Source of the DNA: a virus
Reading direction: 5' to 3' (one strand)
Length of the DNA stretch: 52,673 nucleotides
IMG/VR virus record: IMGVR_UViG_3300036715_001331
Coordinates: 1-52,673 of that record
This document shows positions 30,857-39,414 of the stretch, piece after piece (position 1 is the stretch's first letter; the number at the start of each line of letters is the position of its first letter). Under the pieces are notes generated by a model that was not told where the DNA came from, ran no database searches, and saw only the letters and a list, made by a program, of their open reading frames with translations. The position numbers were made by a program, and so were the translations under genes.

Positions 30857-32722
30857 CTAGTTCCTGAGCAGGATGCCGACCCCGATCCGGATGGATCCGG
30901 CGGGGACCGGGTAGGTAAAGTACACGTCGTAGTTCTGCTGCCCGGCGTTGAGTCCGGACTGCGGATTGTTGATGGCGTCGGCCTTGACCTCGAAATGGTC
31001 GGAGAACTTGGTCGGGGTGACGCCGTCGCTGGCGAAGGTCTGCCCGAAGGTTTCGCCGGTGGGCACGTTTCCGGTGCTGCCGGCGTTCCAAAGGTTGATC
31101 AGGAAGTTGAGAATTCCGGCCTTCGATTCCTTCAAGAAGGCATAGCTGTTGGGGGTGTTTTCCCGGCCCTGCATCGACGAGGTGACGCTGGCCTTGATGA
31201 ATTCCCGCATGAGAACCCCGTTTGCCCACTGAAACTCGAGGGTGGTGCTGGGCGTGAAGAAGTTTCGGATGACGATGCCGTAGCCCGGCAGTTGCTGGAC
31301 CACGTTCACGCCGGCGTTGCACACGTCGGTCCGGTCGACGTCGTTGAGGATCTGGTCGCCCGACACCCCGATGCATCCCAGGAGGTTGATGTCTTTGGTG
31401 GCCGGGATGTAGTGGATGCCTTTGAAGTAGATCGATTGGATCCAGGCGCCCATGGCGTGACCGGTGGCCGGCACGTGTCTGGGGGGCGCCGTGGGGCTAG
31501 TGGCGTAGGGGTCCGTCGCCAGGAGCCAGTGGCCGATGTTGACCTGCATCACGTCGTCGGCCCGCTGGTACTGAACACCCCAGGCGAGCATGGAGCTTTT
31601 GCTCATGGCCTCGGGGCCGTGGACCAGGGCCTTCGGGCTGTCGTTTGTGGTCCTGTTCTTCAGGTAGCTCTCGAAGGCCTTCTGGGTCGGGATGTCGGTC
31701 GTCTCGGGGAGGCATGCCATCACGAACGGGATGTTGTTCAGGTTCTGCATCAGCGGGGTGAAGGCTGCGGCGTTGGCCGGCTGGGTACCGTCCACTCCTA
31801 GTGCGCTGGGTGCGACCGCGGTGGGGTACAGAGTCGTCGCGTTGGTGAAGCTGGTTCCGGACGGGGTCTTCTTGTCCGCCGTCGACGTGGTGGTGTTGAC
31901 GCTGACCAGGAGGTAGTTCGAGTTCGCGAACACGGCCGGCGCGTAGTAAGGGGTGGCGTTCGGGTTGAGCGACAGCCATTGCTGGCTCAGGGCGACGTCG
32001 ACCTCGGTCTCGGCGCCAGCCGGAGTTTTGTACCACGTGTGGATTTTGAAGGCCGACACGCTGAGGGGGTCGCCGATGGCCATGGTTGTGGCGGTCGTGA
32101 CCACGGTCACGGTGATCTGGTTGAGGATCGGGTTGACCGCGGTGACGGTGCCCCATTGCGTGCCCGGGGTGCCGCCGGTCCATGCGCCGGTGACGATGTC
32201 GCCGACGTAGATTCCCGCGACGCTGGACAGCGACAGCACCTGGCTGGCGCCGGCGCTCGAGGTGGCCGTGGCCGCTACGGTGTAGCGCACGCCGGTTTCG
32301 ATTCGGACACCGACCCGGTTGCCCGCTGCCCCGTACTGGGGATAGGGCACGCCGAGGTATGTCAGGCCCGGCTGAATGGTCAGCGGGTACTGAACGGTGC
32401 CCATGGTGTCAGGGATGCCGAGCGTGGCAGCCACGTCACCGGACCAGTTGGGGCTCGAAACCCAGAGCGTTGCGCCGGCGCCTTTGAGGTTGGCGAAGAA
32501 CCCGTCGACGGCGTCGGGGCCGTAGTAGGTGCTGGGCTGGTTAAGGCGCTGGCCGAACTGGCGCCAGACATCCTGGGGCGTGTTGGACGGGAACGGGACG
32601 GTGAACTTCCTCTCGAAAAATCCCATGATGGCGGCGACCGTGAACACGGCCGGCTGCACGCTCAGGGTTTTCTTGGTCGGGTTGGATTCTCCGTATACGC
32701 CTTGGCGACGAAGTCCTGGCAT
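30857..32722 (-). CDS. Contractile tail sheath protein
   Basis: A 621-residue protein beginning MPGLRRQGVYGESNPTKKTL, the opening of sheath proteins, with a C-terminal core (ILNDVDRTDVCNAGVNVVQQ ... YGIVIRNFFTP ... LEFQWANGVLMREF) typical of phage sheath subunits. It forms the contracting outer tube. Long middle insertions of Ala/Thr-rich beta text likely face outward. Tube gene follows two genes later, as expected. Confidence 0.9.
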   Translation of the reverse strand: MPGLRRQGVYGESNPTKKTLSVQPAVFTVAAIMGFFERKFTVPFPSNTPQDVWRQFGQRLNQPSTYYGPDAVDGFFANLKGAGATLWVSSPNWSGDVAATLGIPDTMGTVQYPLTIQPGLTYLGVPYPQYGAAGNRVGVRIETGVRYTVAATATSSAGASQVLSLSSVAGIYVGDIVTGAWTGGTPGTQWGTVTAVNPILNQITVTVVTTATTMAIGDPLSVSAFKIHTWYKTPAGAETEVDVALSQQWLSLNPNATPYYAPAVFANSNYLLVSVNTTTSTADKKTPSGTSFTNATTLYPTAVAPSALGVDGTQPANAAAFTPLMQNLNNIPFVMACLPETTDIPTQKAFESYLKNRTTNDSPKALVHGPEAMSKSSMLAWGVQYQRADDVMQVNIGHWLLATDPYATSPTAPPRHVPATGHAMGAWIQSIYFKGIHYIPATKDINLLGCIGVSGDQILNDVDRTDVCNAGVNVVQQLPGYGIVIRNFFTPSTTLEFQWANGVLMREFIKASVTSSMQGRENTPNSYAFLKESKAGILNFLINLWNAGSTGNVPTGETFGQTFASDGVTPTKFSDHFEVKADAINNPQSGLNAGQQNYDVYFTYPVPAGSIRIGVGILLRN

Positions 32723-32965
32723 TTAGTTCACCTCCTGAACGGTGAAGAACCCGGCTTGCTTCTTGGCCTGGAAGTCGGGATGGTCGATGATTTCCCTCGG
32801 GAGGGTCTTGCTTTCGTAGGCGCTCCACGTCGAGTGGATGCTCCCGTTGATCCAAAGTTCAAACGCCCGGTTGTGCTGAAAGCACACGGTCGGGTCTTTG
32901 GCGGGGGCCGGCGCGGGCGGAGCCTTGGGGGGCTTTTCCGGGGCCTGGGTTTGCTCGTCGCTCAA
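32723..32965 (-). CDS. Small protein upstream of sheath
   Basis: An 80-residue protein with a Pro/Lys/Ala-rich N-terminal third and a compact C-terminal part (FELWINGSIHSTWSAYESKT). Role unknown; its place between the connector region and the sheath suggests head-tail joining. Coupled to the neighbours. Confidence 0.7.
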   Translation of the reverse strand: MSDEQTQAPEKPPKAPPAPAPAKDPTVCFQHNRAFELWINGSIHSTWSAYESKTLPREIIDHPDFQAKKQAGFFTVQEVN

Positions 32966-34170
32966 TTGATGCCTCCTGTGTGAAGGTTGGGCAGGACGCC
33001 TACCTTCGTGGTGAACGTGGCGGCCGGCGTTGTGAAGGCGGGCAGGAACGTCCGGGCCTGTCTTTCCTCGAATGCGTCGACCTCGATTCTAAACTGGATT
33101 TTCGGGATCTGGATAGTGGCCTCTGTCGGCTCGACGCTGGCGGTCTGCCAGTCGATCCGCAGGTCGTTCCTCCTGGCGTTGATCCAGACGCTTTGCCCTC
33201 CGAGCCACCACCGGACCGCCCGGCTCAAAAGGGCCAGTGTCTGCACCTGCCTGGCTTCGCAGTCGATCAGAACCTCGTAGGTCTGTTGCATGACGTTCTT
33301 GCGAACCGCTGCGCCCCCGCTTGGCGTGAACGTGTCGACGATGGTGCCGACGTCCGAGGAGCTCTGGTCCGGCACGGGGTTGAGGCCCCAGATTGTGATG
33401 GCCGGGACGACGGCTTCTTTTTCGGTGACGCCGTACTCGACAGGAATCCAAAGGCTGATGCTGGCTGGCGCATACGAGAACTTGAGCGCCTGGCCGTCGT
33501 AGAGGCTGGTGAACTGGACGGCGCTCTCGTCCCACCGCTGGATCTGGTGGTACTCGGTGTGTGTGCCGTCTGTGAACTTGAGGACTGCTCCCCGCTCGAG
33601 AAAGCTGGGCCAGGGCGAGAATGCGACCGACGTGGCGCCGGCGGCGAGGGTCTTGCTGCCGATGGTCGGCAGGGTGAAGGTCGCCAGAGCCTGGCGGATT
33701 CCGTCCTGGATGCCGGAGTAGACGTCCAGAGGGTACTCGTCGGTGACGGCGTAGCACCCGGAAATAATCAGCCAGTCTTCATTGTTTGTCTGGGGGATGA
33801 TCTTGATCTGCGAGGCGTCGGTCCATCCGTTGATGCCGATGTCGACGGCGTCAAAGGTCATCGGGGTCGGGAGCATGAAGACGTTCCCACCTCCGAAGTC
33901 GATTTCGTAGGCGTAGTCGGCCGGCTTGTTCTGGGTGGCCCTGCGCTGCTGGCGGCTCCAGACCGACAGCACGATGCTCGAGGCCCCGGGGAAGCTGGCG
34001 CTGACGTTTTTCACGAAGCTTTGGCCGAGGCTGTTGGGCGGGATGTAGATGACCAGGCTCGCTCCGAGATTGTTGGCGATGAACTCTTCGACTTGGTTGA
34101 CGGTGAAGGTCGCTCCTACAGGGCCGGTCCATCCGGCTGCGCTGGTCAGGGTGTCGATGGGGGTGAGCAT
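32962..34170 (-). CDS. Virion protein, head-tail joining region
   Basis: A 402-residue protein of high beta content (YAYEIDFGGGNVFMLPTPMT; ISLWIPVEYGVTEKEAVVPA). The ATG at 34170 overlaps the previous stop (TGATG); an in-frame start four codons earlier is less likely. Position between the tail-completion gene and the sheath suggests tail terminator or joining function, but the length is larger than usual for these and I do not recognise the family. Confidence 0.7.
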   Translation of the reverse strand: MLTPIDTLTSAAGWTGPVGATFTVNQVEEFIANNLGASLVIYIPPNSLGQSFVKNVSASFPGASSIVLSVWSRQQRRATQNKPADYAYEIDFGGGNVFMLPTPMTFDAVDIGINGWTDASQIKIIPQTNNEDWLIISGCYAVTDEYPLDVYSGIQDGIRQALATFTLPTIGSKTLAAGATSVAFSPWPSFLERGAVLKFTDGTHTEYHQIQRWDESAVQFTSLYDGQALKFSYAPASISLWIPVEYGVTEKEAVVPAITIWGLNPVPDQSSSDVGTIVDTFTPSGGAAVRKNVMQQTYEVLIDCEARQVQTLALLSRAVRWWLGGQSVWINARRNDLRIDWQTASVEPTEATIQIPKIQFRIEVDAFEERQARTFLPAFTTPAATFTTKVGVLPNLHTGGIN

Positions 34171-34820
34171 CAGGCGTCCCACTTTCCCCAGGGCTCACCC
34201 GCGGGGCCTTCATGCTTTGCCATTTCCTCGATGGCCTTGGCGTCGCCGTCTCGCACCAGCTTGACGATGGCCTCTTTCACCATCTTGGTGTTCTCGGTCC
34301 TCTTGAGCTTGCGCATCAGGGTGTTGTAGGCGACGTGGAGCGCCGGCCGGGGTGGGATCCGGATCAGGATGCCCCGGCCGAACCCGTTCTCGATCGTCCG
34401 GCCGTATTCGTGGACCTGGAACAGGTCGGCCAGCTTGATCGGTTTTCTTCCGGCTTCGATGTCTTCCTGGGTCTGGTGGTGGAACCCTTCGGCGGGTCGG
34501 ACCCAGTATTTCCGGCCGTTGGCGTCCCTGGTGATCCGCATCATGTTGGCGTAGGTCATCTTCTCTTCGTCGTCGTCACCCCACCCGTAGAGGGGGGTTT
34601 CGGGCTGGGCCTGGCCGAGCGCCTCTTTCCTCGAGATCGTGGTGTCTCTCAACGGCTCGAGGCCGAGCTCGTCGTTCTTGATGCCGTCGTGGAAGATCTC
34701 GATCACCTCGATCGCTCTCTTTTTGGCGCTGGTTTCGATGGCGTCGAGGACGATCTTGGGGAGTCTCTTGATCCGGCTTTTTTTGGCCTCGAAGTTTTTT
34801 GAGAACCGGGCTTTGATCAT
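34170..34820 (-). CDS. Virion morphogenesis / tail completion protein
   Basis: A 216-residue protein with a helical N-terminus (NFEAKKSRIKRLPKIVLDAI), YGWGDDDEEKMTYANMMRIT, and FQVHEYGRTIENGFGRGILI then IPPRPALHVAY. These resemble Mu gpG/P2 gpS-like virion morphogenesis proteins (HYG..I....I..R.F motif). Its position after the capsid and connectors supports a tail-completion role. ATGA-coupled to the DUF6527-like gene. Confidence 0.7.
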   Translation of the reverse strand: MIKARFSKNFEAKKSRIKRLPKIVLDAIETSAKKRAIEVIEIFHDGIKNDELGLEPLRDTTISRKEALGQAQPETPLYGWGDDDEEKMTYANMMRITRDANGRKYWVRPAEGFHHQTQEDIEAGRKPIKLADLFQVHEYGRTIENGFGRGILIRIPPRPALHVAYNTLMRKLKRTENTKMVKEAIVKLVRDGDAKAIEEMAKHEGPAGEPWGKWDA

Positions 34821-35146
34821 TCGGGCCTCTGAGGGAGTTCCATGGTTTTCCCGGCGCTGGTATGCGGGCAGTCCGGCAGGAACTGGATTTTCCCGTCCGT
34901 CACGAACGAGTGGCAGCAGGTCTTCTGTCCTCGGCCGAGACCGGGGTGCGTTGGCATATAGAAGTGGTCTCCGGGGCTCCACTGGACGGCCTCCAGCTTC
35001 ACGCTCGGGGTGAAGCTGGGCTCGTCAAGGGATCCGTTCCATCCCCAACCGGTGTCTGGCGTCACGTTGACGGCGTGCTCGGTGTTGCACCCCGGGCACC
35101 AGAACGACAGATAGGGCGGGTGCGGGTTGAACCATGCTTTGGCCAT
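34817..35146 (-). CDS. DUF6527-like protein, copy B (head-tail module)
   Basis: A 109-residue protein with FWCPGCNTEHAVNV, WGWNGSLDEPSFTPSV, and CCHSFVTDGKIQFLPDCPHT, ending GKTMELP. It has the same block order as the protein at 17,085-17,402. Two copies in one phage genome, in separate virion/lysis modules, hint at different partners. Function is not known. TGATG and ATGA overlaps bind it to neighbours. Confidence 0.8.
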   Translation of the reverse strand: MAKAWFNPHPPYLSFWCPGCNTEHAVNVTPDTGWGWNGSLDEPSFTPSVKLEAVQWSPGDHFYMPTHPGLGRGQKTCCHSFVTDGKIQFLPDCPHTSAGKTMELPQRPE

Positions 35147-35622
35147 CACCCTCTCCTGCTGAGGCCGAACGCGTAGTAGAGGTACCCGTTGGCGTAGGCG
35201 CCGGTCCGGCTCTTCTCGCGCACCTCGTAGGTGGCCCCGCTGGACTCCCCGGGAATCACCGGCTGAATCACCACGGTGGTCCGGATCGTCTCGAGGTCGT
35301 CGAAGGCCACCCCGATGTCCATAAAGTCCTGGACGGCGCACTTGATCGTTACGTCGCACTTCTCCCGGAGGCCGACCTTCTCGAGCTGCTTGCTCGTCGG
35401 GTTGTAGGAAATGGTGGCGGCGTTGACGTTGAACGGGAAGACCCCAGTGGGGACCGCTCGGCTGGCGATGCTGTTGTACAGGTCGCGGGTGACCTCGCTT
35501 TCCTTTCGCTGGTTGAACGTGACCGGATTTCCATACTCGGCCGTCATGGCCTGCGCGTCTTGGAGCGCCTGGAGGAATTCCGAAGCGACACCGCTGGCCG
35601 ACACCGGGTGCTGGGTGTTCAT
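35146..35622 (-). CDS. Head-tail adaptor/neck protein candidate
   Basis: A 158-residue protein with ASEFLQALQDAQAMTAEYGN and EVREKSRTGAYANGYLYYAF. The centre is beta-rich (CDVTIKCAVQDFMDIGVAFDD). It lies after the connector-like gene and before the completion protein, the usual place for neck or stopper proteins. No decisive motif. Confidence 0.65.
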   Translation of the reverse strand: MNTQHPVSASGVASEFLQALQDAQAMTAEYGNPVTFNQRKESEVTRDLYNSIASRAVPTGVFPFNVNAATISYNPTSKQLEKVGLREKCDVTIKCAVQDFMDIGVAFDDLETIRTTVVIQPVIPGESSGATYEVREKSRTGAYANGYLYYAFGLSRRG

Positions 35623-36485
35623 CCCATCGCTCCGGTCATGTATCCGCGCAGGTCCGCCATGGCCTCACGGGTGAGCCGGCGCCGTTCGTGGGTGTACTTT
35701 CCGCTCTTCCCGAAACTGCGCGAGTAGCCTTCTCCGGAAAGGTCCCCGCCTCCGGTTTTGCTCGCTGCGGAAGCGAGGGCCTGCTCGGCTACCAGGGCGC
35801 AGATGGCCTGGTTCACGTCGGCCGGGATGGTGGCGTACCCGTACTGGTAGATCACCTGGATGTTCCTGGTCCCGCGGTAGAAAATCGGGATGTAGCTCGA
35901 GTCGTTGAAGTTGCTCTTCGCCTTGAGGATTCCCTCGGCCTGCATCAGCAGGATGGCGCTGGGCGTTAGGTAGTAGAGGTTGCTGTTGACGTTGGTGTAG
36001 CTGATGGATAGGAGCGAAACCACCGGGCGCCGGCGGAGCATCAGAACGGCCTCGCCTGTCCCGTCGTAGAACTCGGTCACGGTCTGGATGCCTTGGAAGT
36101 TCTGTTTCGTGACCCGGTTCACCCACGGGATGACGGTGGAGTCCCGGCACTGGATGAGCCATTCGTCGCTCTTCACGCTGTAGTACCAGACGGTCAGGGC
36201 CTGCGGGCCAGGGCCGGTCGTGGGTGTGTCGAGCACGATGGTGCCGTTGCTGAGGCCCGGGTCGCTCGGGGTCAGGATGGAGGCCACCCTGGTGCCCTGA
36301 GCGATGTTGGTTCCGGTCACCATCATGTACGGCCGGATGCCTTTGGTGCTGACTCCTGAAACGTTGACGCCTCCGCTGGTGAAGGCGCCGGACGGCAGAG
36401 AGAGGGAGGCCTGGGCGTCGAATCCGTATCCTTCGATCCTGGCCCGGATGTCATCAGGGGTCGGTATGCCCAGGCTCATGCCCAT
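35619..36485 (-). CDS. Head-tail connector (gp6-like) with beta insertion
   Basis: A 288-residue protein whose frame around PTPDDIRARIEGYGFD and INQAICALVAEQ-like text (DVNQAICALVAEQALASAAS) fits phage gp6-type connectors. Residues about 30-110 form an inserted beta domain (GVNVSGVSTKGIRPYMMVTG ... IASILTPSDPGLS). It would bind the portal below the capsid. ATGA overlap at its end. Confidence 0.65.
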   Translation of the reverse strand: MGMSLGIPTPDDIRARIEGYGFDAQASLSLPSGAFTSGGVNVSGVSTKGIRPYMMVTGTNIAQGTRVASILTPSDPGLSNGTIVLDTPTTGPGPQALTVWYYSVKSDEWLIQCRDSTVIPWVNRVTKQNFQGIQTVTEFYDGTGEAVLMLRRRPVVSLLSISYTNVNSNLYYLTPSAILLMQAEGILKAKSNFNDSSYIPIFYRGTRNIQVIYQYGYATIPADVNQAICALVAEQALASAASKTGGGDLSGEGYSRSFGKSGKYTHERRRLTREAMADLRGYMTGAMG

Positions 36486-36488
36486 CGG

Positions 36489-36980
36489 TTACTCCTCGTA
36501 GCAGTCAAGGTCAAACGTGTAATTTCCGGACGCCAGCAGGTTCAGAGTCAGCAGGTAGACCGTATTCGGCTTCAGGATGGTTTCGGCTCCGCTCTGAAGG
36601 CCAGCCTGAGCCCACCCGATCGGATTGACCGGGACGGAGTCTGAAGCTACCACCGCACCTCCGGTTCCACCCGTGACGCCTTTCAGGCCCGAGGTCAACA
36701 GGCCTTTGAGCGCCTGCATCCGGTTGTAGGGCTGGATCGCCATGGCAGCTCCACCTCCCCATCCGGTTGGCGCTTCGGTGATCGTCATCAGCCCGCCAGT
36801 CGAAATCGAAATCCTCCGCATGATGTGGAGGGGCTTCGCTCCCACGGTCAGGAGGTACAGGACCGGTCCGGCTACGGCCTGGCCTGAATCTCCATAGGTG
36901 AAGAGCAGGCCGGACTGAACGAGGAACCGGCTGTACTCCATTTCCGTGGAGGAGTTGTTGGGGGCTTGCTTGGCTCCCAT
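36489..36980 (-). CDS. Virion-associated hypothetical protein
   Basis: A 163-residue protein rich in Gly/Ala/Leu with alternating beta-type segments (FLVQSGLLFTYGDSGQAVAG; YLLTLNLLASGNYTFDLDCY). Position in the head-to-neck gene group and composition suggest a virion decoration or neck protein. Not recognised. Confidence 0.7.
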   Translation of the reverse strand: MGAKQAPNNSSTEMEYSRFLVQSGLLFTYGDSGQAVAGPVLYLLTVGAKPLHIMRRISISTGGLMTITEAPTGWGGGAAMAIQPYNRMQALKGLLTSGLKGVTGGTGGAVVASDSVPVNPIGWAQAGLQSGAETILKPNTVYLLTLNLLASGNYTFDLDCYEE

Positions 36981-36983
36981 GGC

Positions 36984-37493
36984 CTACAGCCTCTTCACGT
37001 AGACAAACACGGTCCGCTTGGCAGCGGTGGCGCCGCCGGCGTCGACCAGGTTGAGGGGGTTGGCAGCGTAGGCAGCCGGGTTGGACAGGGGAAGGAACTG
37101 GCTCTGCGCGGGGTCGATGGTGCCCGCCCTGGTGATGGCGTTGAGCGAGGCCGAGATGATGGCATCGGAGACGGCCGTGGCGCCCTTTTTCAGCTGGACG
37201 GTGCTGGAGGCGACGGCCGTCTCGGTTCGGACCACCACGTCGACGACTTCGAAGTCGAAGAGCAGGTCCGGCCTGGCGCCGGCGACGGCTCCCTGTCCCG
37301 CGGGCAGGTATGCGGCAAGGCTGGGGAGGGGAAGCTGGGTGATCACACCGGCGGTGCCGGCGGGAATGGGAACCTTGAACACCATGAGGCCCCACTGGGC
37401 CTCTTCGACGATCCGGGATCCGAGTCCTTCGATCTGGGTCCAGGGCTCCTGGGCGTTGATCATGTCGGCGTCAGCGGGAAGGGCGGTTTTCAT
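36984..37493 (-). CDS. Virion-associated protein, possible capsid decoration
   Basis: A 169-residue protein, Ala/Val/Pro-rich and beta-type (VFKVPIPAGTAGVITQLPLP; FEVVDVVVRTETAVASSTVQ). The pattern resembles phage head decoration or head-fibre proteins made of jelly-roll-like domains. Two genes after the capsid gene, so a surface protein is plausible. Overlaps the upstream gene by ATGA. Confidence 0.65.
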   Translation of the reverse strand: MKTALPADADMINAQEPWTQIEGLGSRIVEEAQWGLMVFKVPIPAGTAGVITQLPLPSLAAYLPAGQGAVAGARPDLLFDFEVVDVVVRTETAVASSTVQLKKGATAVSDAIISASLNAITRAGTIDPAQSQFLPLSNPAAYAANPLNLVDAGGATAAKRTVFVYVKRL

Positions 37494-37885
37494 TTCTCTT
37501 GCTCCTTGAGGCGGTCAAGCTCGGCCTGCCACCGTGGTTCATTCTGGACGAAGGGGACGTCGTTCACAAGCCGAAATCCCTTAGCTTTCAAGGCCTCGCA
37601 GACAGCCGGGTCGGTCGTGCTGTACTGGCCCATGTCGGGCTTCAGGGCCACCCGCTGGCCGTCTGGCAATTCGACGACGAACTTTGACCTGACCGGGTCC
37701 CCTTCGGTGGAGTCCGGATGGACAAAGACCCAGGTCTTCGGGTCCACGGGGTTTTCGACCTCGCGTACCCTCGTCCTGGGCTTCGGCTGGAAAAGATTCC
37801 TGACGGCGTCGACCGGCGAATCGAAGGAGGGAATGGGCGCTTGCGCTGCCCGCCGTTCCGCCAGTTGAGAGGCCGTCAGGACCAT
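37490..37885 (-). CDS. Hypothetical protein after capsid gene
   Basis: A 131-residue protein with a basic, Pro-rich N-terminal half and beta segments (RSKFVVELPDGQRVALKPDM), ending in a charged helix. It directly follows the capsid gene. No family recognised. Confidence 0.7.
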   Translation of the reverse strand: MVLTASQLAERRAAQAPIPSFDSPVDAVRNLFQPKPRTRVREVENPVDPKTWVFVHPDSTEGDPVRSKFVVELPDGQRVALKPDMGQYSTTDPAVCEALKAKGFRLVNDVPFVQNEPRWQAELDRLKEQEK

Positions 37886-37888
37886 TTG

Positions 37889-39394
37889 CTAACTCACCCG
37901 CAGGCCGATGTTCACGACGCTGGTGGCTTCCCAGCTGTCGATCATCGTCAGGTACGACTTGATCAGGAACGGCAGGTTGTCGTCGGTCTTGGCCAGGGGC
38001 TCCAGGCTGACCAGGCCGTTGAACCGGGAGCCGGCGGCGTTGGTGTAGGCCACCTTGCCGAGGCCCTGGATTTCGTCGAGGTCCCACAGGATGATCCGCT
38101 CGGGGGGCGAGGCCTGGCCGGCCGGCTGGTAGAGGGGCACGTCGCTCTGGAGCACCGTGGGCACCGTGGCCGTCAGCGAGGGAACCACACCACCGCCGGA
38201 AGCGGTGCCGGCGGGCGCCGTGGCGTTGATCAAGGAGATGGTCGGGTTAGCAACCGAGGGATCGGTGCTGAACTGGACCGAGATCACCTTGTCCGCAGGG
38301 GTGCCGTTCACGTCGTAAAGCTGGCCGGGCAGGACGCAGACGAGCTTCTCGCCCAGGGAACCGGCGGCGGAAAGCTTGGACGCGTAGATCTTGTAGTAGA
38401 ACGGCGCACCGCCGGGACCCGCGGTCCAAGTGGCCCAGGCGAGGGTGACAACGGAGGTCGAGCCGGTAGTAACCTGCGAAACTTCGGCGCTGGCGAGTTC
38501 TTCGCCACCCCAGTCGACAACGGAGACCATGAAGTAGTAGGTGCCGGCCGCGATGGTGCCACCGATGGTGGAGGTGGTCGGGGTGACGGTGGTCATCTGG
38601 GCGGTGGGGCGCATCTGGGTGGACTGGATGATCGGGATGTCACGGTACCCCTGGAGGCGCCAACCGCCGGGAACGTCGATCACGCTCATGCCACCGGCCG
38701 ACAGGCCCTGGTTGAGGCGGACGTTGGTCAGCATCCGGCTGATCTTCGACAGCATCTGGGGGCTCATGATGAAAGCCTTTCTGTGGGCCGCGCCCTGGCG
38801 CAGAAGGTTCTTGTCGATCATGTCGTCGAGAAATGCGAGGTCGGTCGGGACAATGCCACCGATCACGTTGACGGTCCGGTTGCTCTGGATGAGCAGGTCG
38901 AGCCCGGGGAAGGTGAGGGCGTCGGCGTTGTCGTTGCCCCACATCAGCAGGGTAACCAAGTCGTAGACGTGGGCCTGGACGTGGTTCTCCATTTCGATGG
39001 CGGATGCGTCGACGTAGTTCTTGCTGGCGTCCTGCAGGAAGTTGGTCACCGCGCCTTTGCGACGGATGACCTTCAGGATGCGCCCGGTCCGGACGTAGGT
39101 CGAACGGAGGGTGGGGGTAACGGCGCCTTCACCCATCTGCCCGGCAGCGGCGGGGAGCGCGGTGAGCCGGTTGAACTCGTGGTAGGTCTGGGCGTCGTAT
39201 TTGGGGGTGATCAGGGCGATCTCGGGCGCGAGCCTGACGATCGTGTTGGTGATCAGCTTTTCGAGATGCTGGGGAACCAGGGGTCCCGCTGCGCCGTTGC
39301 CGGCTCCACTGGTAAGCAGAGCCTTCTGGACCAGCGACTGAATCGCGCCCTTCTGGATCTGCATATTCGGGTTTCCGAAGTTGCTACCGTACAT
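37889..39394 (-). CDS. Major capsid protein with Ig/FN3-like insertion
   Basis: A 501-residue protein in the place after protease and scaffold genes. The N-terminal HK97-type part runs to about 265 (LTSGAGNGAAGPLVPQHLEK; APEIALITPKYDAQTYHEF; IMSPQMLSKISRMLTNVRLN). Residues about 268-395 contain a foreign beta domain (GTIAAGTYYFMVSVVDWGGE ... PFYYKIYASKL), like fibronectin-III or Ig domains, before the capsid fold resumes (PPERIILWDLDEIQGLGKVA ... FLIKSYLTMIDS). Such inserts usually stick out of the head and may aid stability or surface binding. Confidence 0.85.
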   Translation of the reverse strand: MYGSNFGNPNMQIQKGAIQSLVQKALLTSGAGNGAAGPLVPQHLEKLITNTIVRLAPEIALITPKYDAQTYHEFNRLTALPAAAGQMGEGAVTPTLRSTYVRTGRILKVIRRKGAVTNFLQDASKNYVDASAIEMENHVQAHVYDLVTLLMWGNDNADALTFPGLDLLIQSNRTVNVIGGIVPTDLAFLDDMIDKNLLRQGAAHRKAFIMSPQMLSKISRMLTNVRLNQGLSAGGMSVIDVPGGWRLQGYRDIPIIQSTQMRPTAQMTTVTPTTSTIGGTIAAGTYYFMVSVVDWGGEELASAEVSQVTTGSTSVVTLAWATWTAGPGGAPFYYKIYASKLSAAGSLGEKLVCVLPGQLYDVNGTPADKVISVQFSTDPSVANPTISLINATAPAGTASGGGVVPSLTATVPTVLQSDVPLYQPAGQASPPERIILWDLDEIQGLGKVAYTNAAGSRFNGLVSLEPLAKTDDNLPFLIKSYLTMIDSWEATSVVNIGLRVS

Positions 39395-39414
39395 GGTGAT
39401 TTCTCCTTGTTGCT

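Noticed and set aside
30261-31376. Extension of the acidic coiled-coil gene far into the sheath gene
   Set aside because: The extra part is Arg/His/Gln-rich out-of-frame text; a strong ribosome site marks the ATG at 30842.
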